This document shows positions 7,636-15,842 of a stretch of DNA of 61,435 nucleotides, piece after piece (position 1 is the stretch's first letter; each line of letters opens with the position of its first letter). The DNA comes from Desulfonatronovibrio magnus (lineage in GTDB: Bacteria > Desulfobacterota > Desulfovibrionia > Desulfovibrionales > Desulfonatronovibrionaceae): assembly GCF_000934755.1 (NCBI RefSeq), contig NZ_KN882184.1, positions 1-61,435 of the forward strand, written 5' to 3'. Under the pieces are notes generated by a model. That model was not told the origin of the DNA and made no database searches. It saw nothing but the letters and a program-made list of their open reading frames with translations. The translations under genes were made by a program, and so were the position numbers.

Positions 7636-10303
7636 ACCAGCTGCAACATACAGGCTGCAGATGCGTCCGGACTTCGGATTCAAGGCGGCAACTGAAATTC
7701 TGCCATACCTGGCGGATCTGGGAATAAGCCATGTCTATACATCCCCTTACCTTCAGGCTGCAAAGGGCAGCACCCACGGTTATGACGTTGTAGATCCTAC
7801 CAGAGTCAACCCGGAACTTGGCGGAAAAAAAGAACATAACGTTTTTTGCAGAACTTTGAAAAAACATAGCCTCGCCCATATTCTGGATCTGGTTCCCAAC
7901 CATATGGCAATTATGGGCAGCCAGAATCCATGGTGGTGGGATGTTCTGGAAAATGGGCCGTCCAGCCCTTATGCTTTTTTTTTCGACGTGGACTGGGAGT
8001 CCTCAGAAGACCGCTGGCCCAACAAAATACTTTTGCCCATACTGGGCGACCATTATGGCCGCATTCTGGAAAGAAATGAGTTGCGGCTCAATCACCAGGG
8101 CAGCACGTTCACCCTGCATTATTTTGAGCATATCTTTCCTGTGGATCCTTCCAGTCTTGGAGATTTACTTGCCAGCGCAGCCAGAACATCCGGCTCAGAT
8201 ATGCTGGCCTTTATTGCTGATTGCTGCAGGCGACTTCCAAGACCTACAGTCACCAGCCGTCCTGGAGTCAAACGCCGGCACCGGGACAAGGACATAATCC
8301 GGCAACTTCTGTCTGACCTTTGCGGCAAAAGCAGGCTGCTGAACGCCATAGCTGCTGAAGTAGAAAAAATTAATCAGGACGTAGATCTTCTGGACTTACT
8401 CATAGAACAGCAGAATTACCGCCTGGCCTTCTGGCGCACTGCCGGACGGGATCTTGGTTACCGCCGTTTTTTTGATATCAACGAACTGGCAGCCCTGCGG
8501 GTTGAAAACCAGGAAGTTTTTATGACTACCCATGCCTTGCCACTGAAGTGGGTTCAGGAAGATAAAGTTCAAGGTCTAAGGGTGGATCATCCTGATGGTT
8601 TGCGAGATCCTGCCGGATATTTCAAGCGCCTTCGAAAACATTGCCCGGATGCGTGGATTCTGGTTGAAAAAATCCTTGAGTCCCATGAAAGACTGCCCCA
8701 GGACTGGCCTGTTCAGGGAACAACAGGATATGATTTTCTAAACCTGGCCGGAGGAATTTTTATTGATCCTAAGGGCATGCAGGGCCTGGCCGCTCTGTAC
8801 TCTGAAATCACCAGCATAAAAGATGACTTCACGAGTCTGGTTCAAGCCTGCAAGCATCAGGTCATCAGCCACTCCCTGGGCAGCGAGCTAAACAGACTGA
8901 GCGCTCTTTTTGTGGCCATATGTGAAAGACATCGCAGGCATAGAGATTATACCCGTGAAGATTTGCATCAGGTTCTTATGCAGGTGGCCGCTGCTTTTCC
9001 GGTTTATAGAAGTTATGTCAGATCTGAGCAGGAAAGACAGTCCAAAGAAGACATGGTTCCGGCTGTCTCTGAATACGACAGGTATTATATCAGGCAGGCA
9101 GTAATGGATGCACAGGGGCAGGATCCGGGGATTGATCAGGAACTTCTGAATTTTCTGGAAAAAATCCTTGTTTTGGAAATACCGGGAAAACTTGAAGGAG
9201 AGCTTGCCATGCGCTTTCAGCAATTCACCAGTCCGGCCATGGCCAAGGGAGTCGAAGACACTGCTTTCTACCGTTACAATCCATTGATATGTCTCAATGA
9301 AGTGGGAGGTGATCCTGACAGATATGGGGTATCTGTGGATGAACTTCACAAATACGGTGAATATATTCAGGCCAGATACCCTTTGACCTTGCTTGCCGGA
9401 ACCACTCACGACACCAAGCGCAGCGAAGATGTCCGGGCCAGGCTGGCACTTCTTTCTGAAATTCCTGGACAGTGGGCCCAGGTGGTAAAAAGCTGGTTCA
9501 AAAAAAATGAAAAACTGCGGATTAGCAACTTGCCTGATGCAAATACAGAATACTTTATTTATCAGACTCTAATTGGAGCATGGCCTGTCAGCGCTGACCG
9601 GCTGCATACTTATCTGGAAAAAGCCATGCGCGAAGCCAAGCTTTACACATCCTGGACCAGACAGGATCAGGATTATGAACAGGCAGTTCAGGATTTTGCC
9701 CAAGCCCTGCTCAAAGACAAGGACTTCCACTCCAGCCTGGAGGACTTTCTGGTACCGCTGATTCCGGCAGGGCGGATAAACAGCCTTGCCCAGACTCTGC
9801 TGCGCCTTACTTTTCCGGGAGTACCTGACATCTATCAGGGCAGTGAACTATGGGAAATGAGCCTGGTTGACCCGGACAACAGAAGACCTGTTGACTTTAC
9901 ACAACGTCGCACCCTTCTAAAAGAACTGCCTGAACTGAATATACAAGAGATTATGGAACGAATGGAAGAAGGGCTTCCTAAAATGTGGCTCATGCGCCAG
10001 GCTCTTCATTTTCGCCGTAACCATCCTCACCTGTTCGGCTCAGACAGCACTTACATGCCATTGCACGCCAAAGGGGAAATGGCAGGTCATGTAATGTCCT
10101 TTTGTCGCGGCAACAAGGCCATAACCATCATCCCCAGACTGGTAATGAAACTTCAAGACAACTGGGGCGACACTACTCTGGAACTGCCCCCTGGAGAGTG
10201 GAACAATCTTCTTGCCGGAGAACACTTTTCCGGGGGTACACAGGAGCTGGCCAGGCTGCTGGGAAAATTTCCAGTGGCTCTTCTGGTAAAGGATGAACAT
10301 TAA
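7625..10303 (+). CDS. treY: Maltooligosyltrehalose synthase TreY
   Basis: An 892-residue GH13 intramolecular transglucosylase that turns the reducing-end alpha-1,4 bond of a maltodextrin into an alpha,alpha-1,1 bond. Diagnostic segments are 'AATYRLQMRPDFGF' at the N-terminus, 'LDLVPNHMAI', 'GLRVDHPDGLRDP' with nucleophile D321, 'WILVEKILESHERLP' with acid/base E348, 'TTGYDFLN', 'GVEDTAFYRYNPL' and 'TTHDTKRSEDVRARLA' with D596. Length is somewhat above the family's usual 700-850 because of the long helical insert. The start overlaps the end of glgX, implying translational coupling. It acts in the cytoplasm with TreZ. Confidence 0.95.
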   Translation: MPHKPAATYRLQMRPDFGFKAATEILPYLADLGISHVYTSPYLQAAKGSTHGYDVVDPTRVNPELGGKKEHNVFCRTLKKHSLAHILDLVPNHMAIMGSQNPWWWDVLENGPSSPYAFFFDVDWESSEDRWPNKILLPILGDHYGRILERNELRLNHQGSTFTLHYFEHIFPVDPSSLGDLLASAARTSGSDMLAFIADCCRRLPRPTVTSRPGVKRRHRDKDIIRQLLSDLCGKSRLLNAIAAEVEKINQDVDLLDLLIEQQNYRLAFWRTAGRDLGYRRFFDINELAALRVENQEVFMTTHALPLKWVQEDKVQGLRVDHPDGLRDPAGYFKRLRKHCPDAWILVEKILESHERLPQDWPVQGTTGYDFLNLAGGIFIDPKGMQGLAALYSEITSIKDDFTSLVQACKHQVISHSLGSELNRLSALFVAICERHRRHRDYTREDLHQVLMQVAAAFPVYRSYVRSEQERQSKEDMVPAVSEYDRYYIRQAVMDAQGQDPGIDQELLNFLEKILVLEIPGKLEGELAMRFQQFTSPAMAKGVEDTAFYRYNPLICLNEVGGDPDRYGVSVDELHKYGEYIQARYPLTLLAGTTHDTKRSEDVRARLALLSEIPGQWAQVVKSWFKKNEKLRISNLPDANTEYFIYQTLIGAWPVSADRLHTYLEKAMREAKLYTSWTRQDQDYEQAVQDFAQALLKDKDFHSSLEDFLVPLIPAGRINSLAQTLLRLTFPGVPDIYQGSELWEMSLVDPDNRRPVDFTQRRTLLKELPELNIQEIMERMEEGLPKMWLMRQALHFRRNHPHLFGSDSTYMPLHAKGEMAGHVMSFCRGNKAITIIPRLVMKLQDNWGDTTLELPPGEWNNLLAGEHFSGGTQELARLLGKFPVALLVKDEH

Positions 10304-10529
10304 TATAATATTTGTAACTATTCAGTATCTTGGATGCCTCTGCCCAATTTAAACAAGGATCGTTAAGCTGGGGCGATAACCATAATTTTCAGACTGAAGA
10401 CTGAAGGCTGAAGGCTGAAGAGTAAGGATCTTGGGTATTATTGCTCTTGTCAGGGTTAAAAGTTTTCTTGTTTTTTTCTACAGGATTGAGGCAGTAAGTT
10501 ACTAATATTTTGCAGAAGGACACATAAAC
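10304..10529. other. Repeat-containing gap inside the trehalose operon
   Basis: Contains a second copy of the repeat found at 5203-5310: GGCGATAACC, a four-unit heptamer run at 10394-10421 (CTGAAGA/CTGAAGG), TTATTGCTCTT and CTACAGGATTGAGGCAGTAA. An AGAAGGA ribosome binding site for treZ follows. A promoter here is possible but not recognised. Confidence 0.7.
10394..10421 (+). repeat. Heptanucleotide tandem repeat (4 units)
   Basis: CTGAAGA, CTGAAGG, CTGAAGG, CTGAAGA in succession, the complement-strand form of the TTCAGCC/TTCAACC family seen at the right edge of the window. Confidence 0.8.
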
Positions 10530-12296
10530 ATGTCTGACTTAACTACACGCAACAAAATAAACCAGCCCCCTGAATTGGGTGTCTGGGCACCTTTTGCTCA
10601 TAATGTGGAACTGAGCATTGACCGTAAAAGCCTTACCATGTCACCAGACAGCAATGGCTGGTGGAAAACGGAAAACATACCAGCCCATGGACAGGACTAT
10701 TCTTTCATGCTGGACGGCAAGGGACCGTTTCCTGATCCGCGCTCAGCGTGGCAGCCTCAAGGTGTGAACGGTCCCTCACGCAGGCTTGATCATCAACGCT
10801 TTAAATGGAGCGACAAAAGATGGCAGCCAGGTCCCATATCTTCTTCACTTATCTATGAGCTGCACATCGGTACTTTTACACATGAGGGAACCTTCAAGGC
10901 TGCTGCCAGCCGCCTGGATCATCTTCTTGAACTTGGAGTGACTCATGTTGAACTTATGCCGGTTGCTGAATTTTCCGGTGAATACGGCTGGGGATATGAC
11001 GGAGCAAGTCTGTTTGCGCCCCATCACGCATATGGCCATCCTGAAGAACTCAAGGAACTAATCGATACCTGCCACCAACGTGGACTGGCTGTACTTCTGG
11101 ATGTTGTCTACAACCATCTTGGCCCGGTGGGCAATTATCTGCCTCGTTTCGGACCTTACTTTACCGGACACTACAATACTCCATGGGGTGATGCGGTCAA
11201 TTTTGACGGCCCTCACAGTCATGAAGTCAGACGTTATTTCATAGACAACGCCCTGATGTGGCTGCGCGACTACCATTTTGACGGTCTGCGCATAGACGCT
11301 GTCCACGCAATCTTCGACACATCAGCCATTCATTTCCTGGAACAGCTGTCCACCGAGGTTAAAGAGCTGGAGTCCCAGCTGGGAAGACATCTAATTCTTA
11401 TCGCGGAAAGCGATCTCAATGACCCACGCATTATCCGTTCTCGGGAAACAGGAGGTTACGGTCTTGACGCTCAGTGGAACGAGGATTTTCATCACGCTCT
11501 TCACGCTTTGCTGACCGGTGAAAAGCAGGGATATTATGCTGATTTTGGCAGCATTGATCATTTGTCCAGAGTAGTGAGCCGAAATTTTTCCTGTGATGGC
11601 TGTTATTCGGTTTTTCGCAAAAAGATTCATGGCCGGCCGGCTGCTGATCTTTCAGGACACAAGTTTATTGGGTGCCTGCAGAATCATGATCAGGTGGGCA
11701 ACCGGGCCGCGGGTGAAAGAACCAGCCACCTGCTTACAACTGATCAACTAAAAATCGGAGCAGCCCTTGTGTTTACATCGCCTTTTATTCCCATGCTTTT
11801 CCAGGGTGAAGAATGGGGGGCATCAACACCTTTTCTGTATTTCACTTCACACAATGACCCGGAACTGGCTGAAGCGGTCCGGCAGGGAAGGCGCAGGGAG
11901 TTTTCCTCGTTTGACTGGCCACAGGAAGACATTCCCGACCCTCAGGATCCGGATACATTCAAAGCTTCCAAACTAAACTGGGATGAAAGAAATCTTGATC
12001 CCCACAGGCAAATCCTTGACTGGTATAAAAAAATCATTGGCCTGCGCAGACTGCTTCCTGATCTAAGCAACGGACGCAGTCACGAGGTCAAAGTGGAATT
12101 TGATGAAGAGCAAAGCCTGCTTATTGTTATAAGAGGCACAGTTATTATGGCTTATAATCTGGCATCCCGGGAACAGACTCTGCTGCTGCCTGAAATATCC
12201 CGGAAAGGAAAAATCCTTCTGGCATCCCATGAAAAACTGTTTCTTGAAGGCCGGAAAATTCAAATGCCCGCTCATTCTGTAGCTTTTTTAATCTGA
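10530..12296 (+). CDS. treZ: Maltooligosyltrehalose trehalohydrolase TreZ
   Basis: A 588-residue GH13 hydrolase that releases trehalose from maltooligosyltrehalose. An N-terminal carbohydrate-binding-like domain ('LGVWAPFAHNVELSI') precedes the catalytic barrel with 'YELHIGTFTHEGTF', 'ELMPVAEFSGEYGWGYDG', 'DVVYNHLGPVGNYLPRFGPY', 'DGLRIDAVHAI' with nucleophile D256, 'LIAESDLNDPRI' with E293, and 'CLQNHDQVGNRAAGER' with D387. These are signatures of TreZ rather than branching enzyme. It is preceded by a good AGAAGGA ribosome binding site, but separated from treY by a 226-bp repeat-bearing gap. Together with GlgX and TreY it completes the TreXYZ route. Confidence 0.95.
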   Translation: MSDLTTRNKINQPPELGVWAPFAHNVELSIDRKSLTMSPDSNGWWKTENIPAHGQDYSFMLDGKGPFPDPRSAWQPQGVNGPSRRLDHQRFKWSDKRWQPGPISSSLIYELHIGTFTHEGTFKAAASRLDHLLELGVTHVELMPVAEFSGEYGWGYDGASLFAPHHAYGHPEELKELIDTCHQRGLAVLLDVVYNHLGPVGNYLPRFGPYFTGHYNTPWGDAVNFDGPHSHEVRRYFIDNALMWLRDYHFDGLRIDAVHAIFDTSAIHFLEQLSTEVKELESQLGRHLILIAESDLNDPRIIRSRETGGYGLDAQWNEDFHHALHALLTGEKQGYYADFGSIDHLSRVVSRNFSCDGCYSVFRKKIHGRPAADLSGHKFIGCLQNHDQVGNRAAGERTSHLLTTDQLKIGAALVFTSPFIPMLFQGEEWGASTPFLYFTSHNDPELAEAVRQGRRREFSSFDWPQEDIPDPQDPDTFKASKLNWDERNLDPHRQILDWYKKIIGLRRLLPDLSNGRSHEVKVEFDEEQSLLIVIRGTVIMAYNLASREQTLLLPEISRKGKILLASHEKLFLEGRKIQMPAHSVAFLI

Positions 12297-12358
12297 AGTT
12301 CTGAGTTTATGTCGCATTGCGACAGGATTGAACAATAAACATGTCAGCGAGGTAAAAT

Positions 12359-13039
12359 ATGTCACCCAATAATTCCACTACTGATCAAACCTTTTCTCTT
12401 AAAGACTGCGCACTTATTGCCATAGCTACAGGCCGCAGAGCCTTCACCCTGACTGAACTTCGCAATCATATCCGCGATGTCGGCATTGACTGCATTTATC
12501 ACCATTTCTGGGGAGGACTGCTGGGGGTCAGCTTTGAGGAATCAGAATTCAACAATGATTTCGCCATCTGGTGCCGCAAGCACCTTCATGAACCTGCCCT
12601 GGGTGAGCAGCTATCCGTCATTGATCCTGTTGAGCATAAAAATCTTGAGGATCTGCGCCTTGAAGTCCTGGATGTCATTGATTCCAGGCTGGATGAAAGC
12701 GATGCTTCTCTTTTTTTAAGAGCTGCCAGACCTTTTGACTTTCTGCGTTCCCTGCTGGTTATTTTTGATACCGGAAAAAAATTAATTCGGCCGGAAGATC
12801 TGCCTTCGGTTCTGCCTGAGCTTACCACAGGCAGTATTTTTTATCATTTTATTGATGCCCGTTGCAGGCTTGATGGCGGATTAGACGATTTCCGGTTCTG
12901 GCTGTCAGGATTTGGAGAAGAATATTCTACATTGTGCAAAAAGCTAAGTGGCATTGATCCATTTTTCTCCAGTTTGAGTCAGGTTCAGGAGGAATTAACA
13001 TATGTGTGCAAGCAACACCTGAACAGGGAGGAAATATAA
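12359..13039 (+). CDS. DUF5752 family protein, trehalose-associated
   Basis: A 226-residue soluble protein of unknown function. The sequence features 'RAFTLTELRNHIRDVG' , 'YHHFWGGLLGVSFEESEFNNDFAIWC' (no run implied beyond the visible match) and 'GSIFYHFIDARCRLDGGLDDF', resembling DUF5752 proteins, which are often found beside TreT-like genes. It is histidine- and aromatic-rich in two similar YHHFW / FYHFID stretches, which may be an internal duplication. Its stop codon overlaps the next start by one base (TAATG), so it is almost certainly translated together with the glycosyltransferase; a partner or regulatory role is inference. The ribosome binding site is GAGGTA. Confidence 0.75.
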   Translation: MSPNNSTTDQTFSLKDCALIAIATGRRAFTLTELRNHIRDVGIDCIYHHFWGGLLGVSFEESEFNNDFAIWCRKHLHEPALGEQLSVIDPVEHKNLEDLRLEVLDVIDSRLDESDASLFLRAARPFDFLRSLLVIFDTGKKLIRPEDLPSVLPELTTGSIFYHFIDARCRLDGGLDDFRFWLSGFGEEYSTLCKKLSGIDPFFSSLSQVQEELTYVCKQHLNREEI

Positions 13040-14283
13040 TGAGCCAACTACTTGAAGCATACACCGAAGTAGCCGGAAGAGATGCCATTTCTCAGCTGCG
13101 GCAACTGGCGGATCACCTGAAAGATAAAAAGGTTGTACATGTAAATTCCACCCGTGTAGGAGGAGGAGTAGCGGAAATTTTAGAGAAACTGGTTCCCTTA
13201 AGCAATGAGCTTGGCCTTGACACCTGCTGGGAAGTAATCAGCGGAACTGAGGAATTCTATCAATGCACCAAGGCCATGCATAATGCTCTGCAGGGGTTTT
13301 CCGGGCCCATTGCAAAGCACCTGCTTGATGCTTATGAGCAAACCAACCGTGGTAATGCTGAAAAAATGAGAGATCAGCTGGAACAGGCTGATTTTGTCTT
13401 TATCCATGATCCACAGCCTGCTCCCCTTCTCAATTTATGCCCGGGACGCCGGGGAAGCTGGATCTGGCGATGTCATATAGATGCCAGCCGTCCTTACCGT
13501 CCGGTATGGAGATACCTGCGCAATCATGTAAATAATTTTGATGCAAGCATATTCTCTCTTCCGGATTTTTCACAGGACCTTCCTCATGCCCAGTATATAA
13601 TCCCTCCAAGCATTGATCCCCTGAGCGATAAAAATATTGACCTGCCTGAGGAAGAGATATTCTCAGTTCGGGAAAAGTTCGGCATTGATTCTCAAAGGCC
13701 CATGATTCTGCAGGTTTCAAGGTTTGACCGGTTTAAGGATCCTGTTGGAGTCATCGAGGCCTACCGTCTGGCCAGGAAATTCAATCCTGACCTTCAGCTG
13801 GTGCTGGCCGGGGGGTCAGCTACAGATGATCCCGAGGGTGAGGCAATGCTTCAGGAAGTAAGAGCTGCCGCAGGTGAGGACCCTGATTTAAAGGTTCTGC
13901 TTCTTCCTCCTGACGCTCACAGGACTATCAACGCCCTGCAGAGAGCTGCCGACATAATCATTCAAAAATCAACCAAAGAAGGTTTCGGTCTGACCGTTAC
14001 TGAAGGACTGTGGAAAGGCAAACCAGTCATTGGAGGTGATACAGGCGGAATTCGTCTGCAGGTGGTCAACTACCATACCGGATTTCTGGTCCATACTCCC
14101 CAGGGCGCGGCCCTGCGCATCAGGTACCTGCTGCAGCGCACGGACCGAAGAATGGAGATGGGCTACAAATCCCAACAGTTTGTGCGGGAAAAATTCCTTC
14201 TCACGCGGCAGTTGCGGGAATATCTTACTTTGATGGTGGGAATGCTGCACAAGGCCGACTATCGCATTGAACTCGCATCGTAA
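13039..14283 (+). CDS. treT: Trehalose synthase TreT-like glycosyltransferase (GT4)
   Basis: A 414-residue GT4 retaining glycosyltransferase of the trehalose glycosyltransferring synthase type, which joins NDP-glucose and glucose to give trehalose. The family signature 'HVNSTRVGGGVAEILEKLVP' is near residue 35, 'HDPQPAPLLNL' follows, and the C-terminal nucleotide-binding domain has 'QVSRFDRFKDPVGVIEAY' and the E-x7-E element in 'EGFGLTVTEGLWKGKPVIGG'. An upstream in-frame ATG lies inside the previous gene; the chosen start has an ideal GGGAGGA site. Related GT4 trehalose phosphorylases are similar enough that direction and donor are uncertain. Confidence 0.88.
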   Translation: MSQLLEAYTEVAGRDAISQLRQLADHLKDKKVVHVNSTRVGGGVAEILEKLVPLSNELGLDTCWEVISGTEEFYQCTKAMHNALQGFSGPIAKHLLDAYEQTNRGNAEKMRDQLEQADFVFIHDPQPAPLLNLCPGRRGSWIWRCHIDASRPYRPVWRYLRNHVNNFDASIFSLPDFSQDLPHAQYIIPPSIDPLSDKNIDLPEEEIFSVREKFGIDSQRPMILQVSRFDRFKDPVGVIEAYRLARKFNPDLQLVLAGGSATDDPEGEAMLQEVRAAAGEDPDLKVLLLPPDAHRTINALQRAADIIIQKSTKEGFGLTVTEGLWKGKPVIGGDTGGIRLQVVNYHTGFLVHTPQGAALRIRYLLQRTDRRMEMGYKSQQFVREKFLLTRQLREYLTLMVGMLHKADYRIELAS

Positions 14284-14291
14284 GGAACTTT

Positions 14292-15842
14292 ATGAGTAAA
14301 AATTATGTTATAATTTCCAGACCTGATTATGACGCGGTCATTTTTGATTTGGACGGAGTCATCACCAGAACGGCAAACGTTCATTTCAGGGCCTGGAAAA
14401 AAATGTTTGATGCATATCTGGAAAACAGCCACAAAAACCAGAAGACATTCAGTGATGAAGACTACCGCAGATATGTGGATGGAAAACCAAGACATGAAGG
14501 CATCCTAAGTTTTCTTAAGTCCAGAGGAATCAATCTTCCCATGGGAGATGAGCATGACGACCCGGAAGTGGAAACCGTACATGGGCTGGGAAAACGCAAA
14601 AACCGGTATTTCAACCATATTATTAGACACGAAGGAGTTAAAGTATACGAACCAGCTGTTAAGCTAATCAAAAAGTTGCGATCTTCAGGTTTTAAAACTT
14701 CAATTGTCACCTCAAGCAAAAACTGCTCTGCTGTTCTTGAGGCTGCTGGAATAGCCGGACTTTTCGACCACAAAACAGACGGAAATGATGCGCAAGAACT
14801 GGGGCTCAAAGGCAAACCAGCCCCGGATATATTTCTGGAATCTGCTGAAAAGATCGGGGTATCGCCCCAAAGGGCTGTTGTCCTGGAGGATGCCGTCTCC
14901 GGAGTTCAGGCAGGCCGAAATGGCGGATTTGGCCTGGTCATTGGTGTGGACCGCACCGGACACAGTAAAGACCTAAGAGAAAACGGCGCTCATGTGGCTG
15001 TTACGGATTTATCCTCCATCAAAGTGCAGAGTTCTTTATCAGGCACAAAAGAAATTCCCTCAGCACTGGAGAGATTCCAGGAGATAGCAGACAGCTTTAA
15101 AAATAAGCAGGTTGCGGTCTTTCTGGATTATGACGGCACCCTTACTCCTATTGTTGATGATCCGGATAAAGCCCTTCTGCCGGATGATACCCAAAGCATA
15201 CTGATTGAACTGGCTGACATTGTGCCTGTAGCGGTAATAAGCGGACGAGACCGCCCTGACGTACGCAGACTGGTGGGTCTAAACAACATATACTACGCCG
15301 GCAGCCACGGCTTTGACATTGCCGGTCCGGACCAGAAGGAAACGCACCCCGAAAGAGTAGAGGAATTTCTGCCTGAACTTGATAAGGCTGAAGAAAAAAT
15401 CAGGAGTAATATTGCAGACATTGACGGAGCCTGGGTGGAAAGGAAAAAATTTTCCATTGCCGTGCATTACCGGAAAGTGAAGGAAACAGATATTAAACAG
15501 GTCAAAAAAGCTGTTGAAAATGTGTCCGGGGATCACCACAAATTGTCAATTTCCGGAGGGAAAAAAATATTTGAATTTAAACCTGAAATCAACTGGCATA
15601 AAGGCAAAGCACTGCTCTGGCTGCTGGACAAACTGGACCTGGATAAACACCAGGTCATTGCCTTGTACATCGGAGATGACGTAACCGACGAAGACGCCTT
15701 TGATGTTCTCAAAGGCAAAGGCATTGGAGTGGTGGTCATGGAAAAGCCGCGGGACACAAAGGCTGATTACAGGCTGCAAAGTCCTGAAGAAGTCGGAATT
15801 TTTCTGGAAAAAATCATCCAAACTCAAAAAGGAAGCCAATGA
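14292..15842 (+). CDS. Fusion of beta-phosphoglucomutase-like HAD and trehalose-6-phosphate phosphatase
   Basis: A 516-residue protein joining two HAD-superfamily domains. The first (about 12-240) is beta-phosphoglucomutase-like: 'AVIFDLDGVITRT' with D19 and D21, 'TSSKNCSAVLEAAGI', 'KPAPDIFLESAEKIG' and 'VVLEDAVSGVQAGR'. The second (about 270-510) is OtsB-like: 'VAVFLDYDGTLTPIVDDP' with D279 and D281, 'VISGRDRPDVRRLVG', 'YAGSHGFDI', 'HKGKALLWLL' and 'YIGDDVTDEDAF'. Expected activities are interconversion of beta-glucose-1-phosphate and glucose-6-phosphate, and dephosphorylation of trehalose-6-phosphate. It overlaps the GH65 gene by 4 bp (ATGA), whose phosphorolysis product is beta-glucose-1-phosphate, so the pairing makes metabolic sense. 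No OtsA is seen in the window. Confidence 0.9.
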   Translation: MSKNYVIISRPDYDAVIFDLDGVITRTANVHFRAWKKMFDAYLENSHKNQKTFSDEDYRRYVDGKPRHEGILSFLKSRGINLPMGDEHDDPEVETVHGLGKRKNRYFNHIIRHEGVKVYEPAVKLIKKLRSSGFKTSIVTSSKNCSAVLEAAGIAGLFDHKTDGNDAQELGLKGKPAPDIFLESAEKIGVSPQRAVVLEDAVSGVQAGRNGGFGLVIGVDRTGHSKDLRENGAHVAVTDLSSIKVQSSLSGTKEIPSALERFQEIADSFKNKQVAVFLDYDGTLTPIVDDPDKALLPDDTQSILIELADIVPVAVISGRDRPDVRRLVGLNNIYYAGSHGFDIAGPDQKETHPERVEEFLPELDKAEEKIRSNIADIDGAWVERKKFSIAVHYRKVKETDIKQVKKAVENVSGDHHKLSISGGKKIFEFKPEINWHKGKALLWLLDKLDLDKHQVIALYIGDDVTDEDAFDVLKGKGIGVVVMEKPRDTKADYRLQSPEEVGIFLEKIIQTQKGSQ

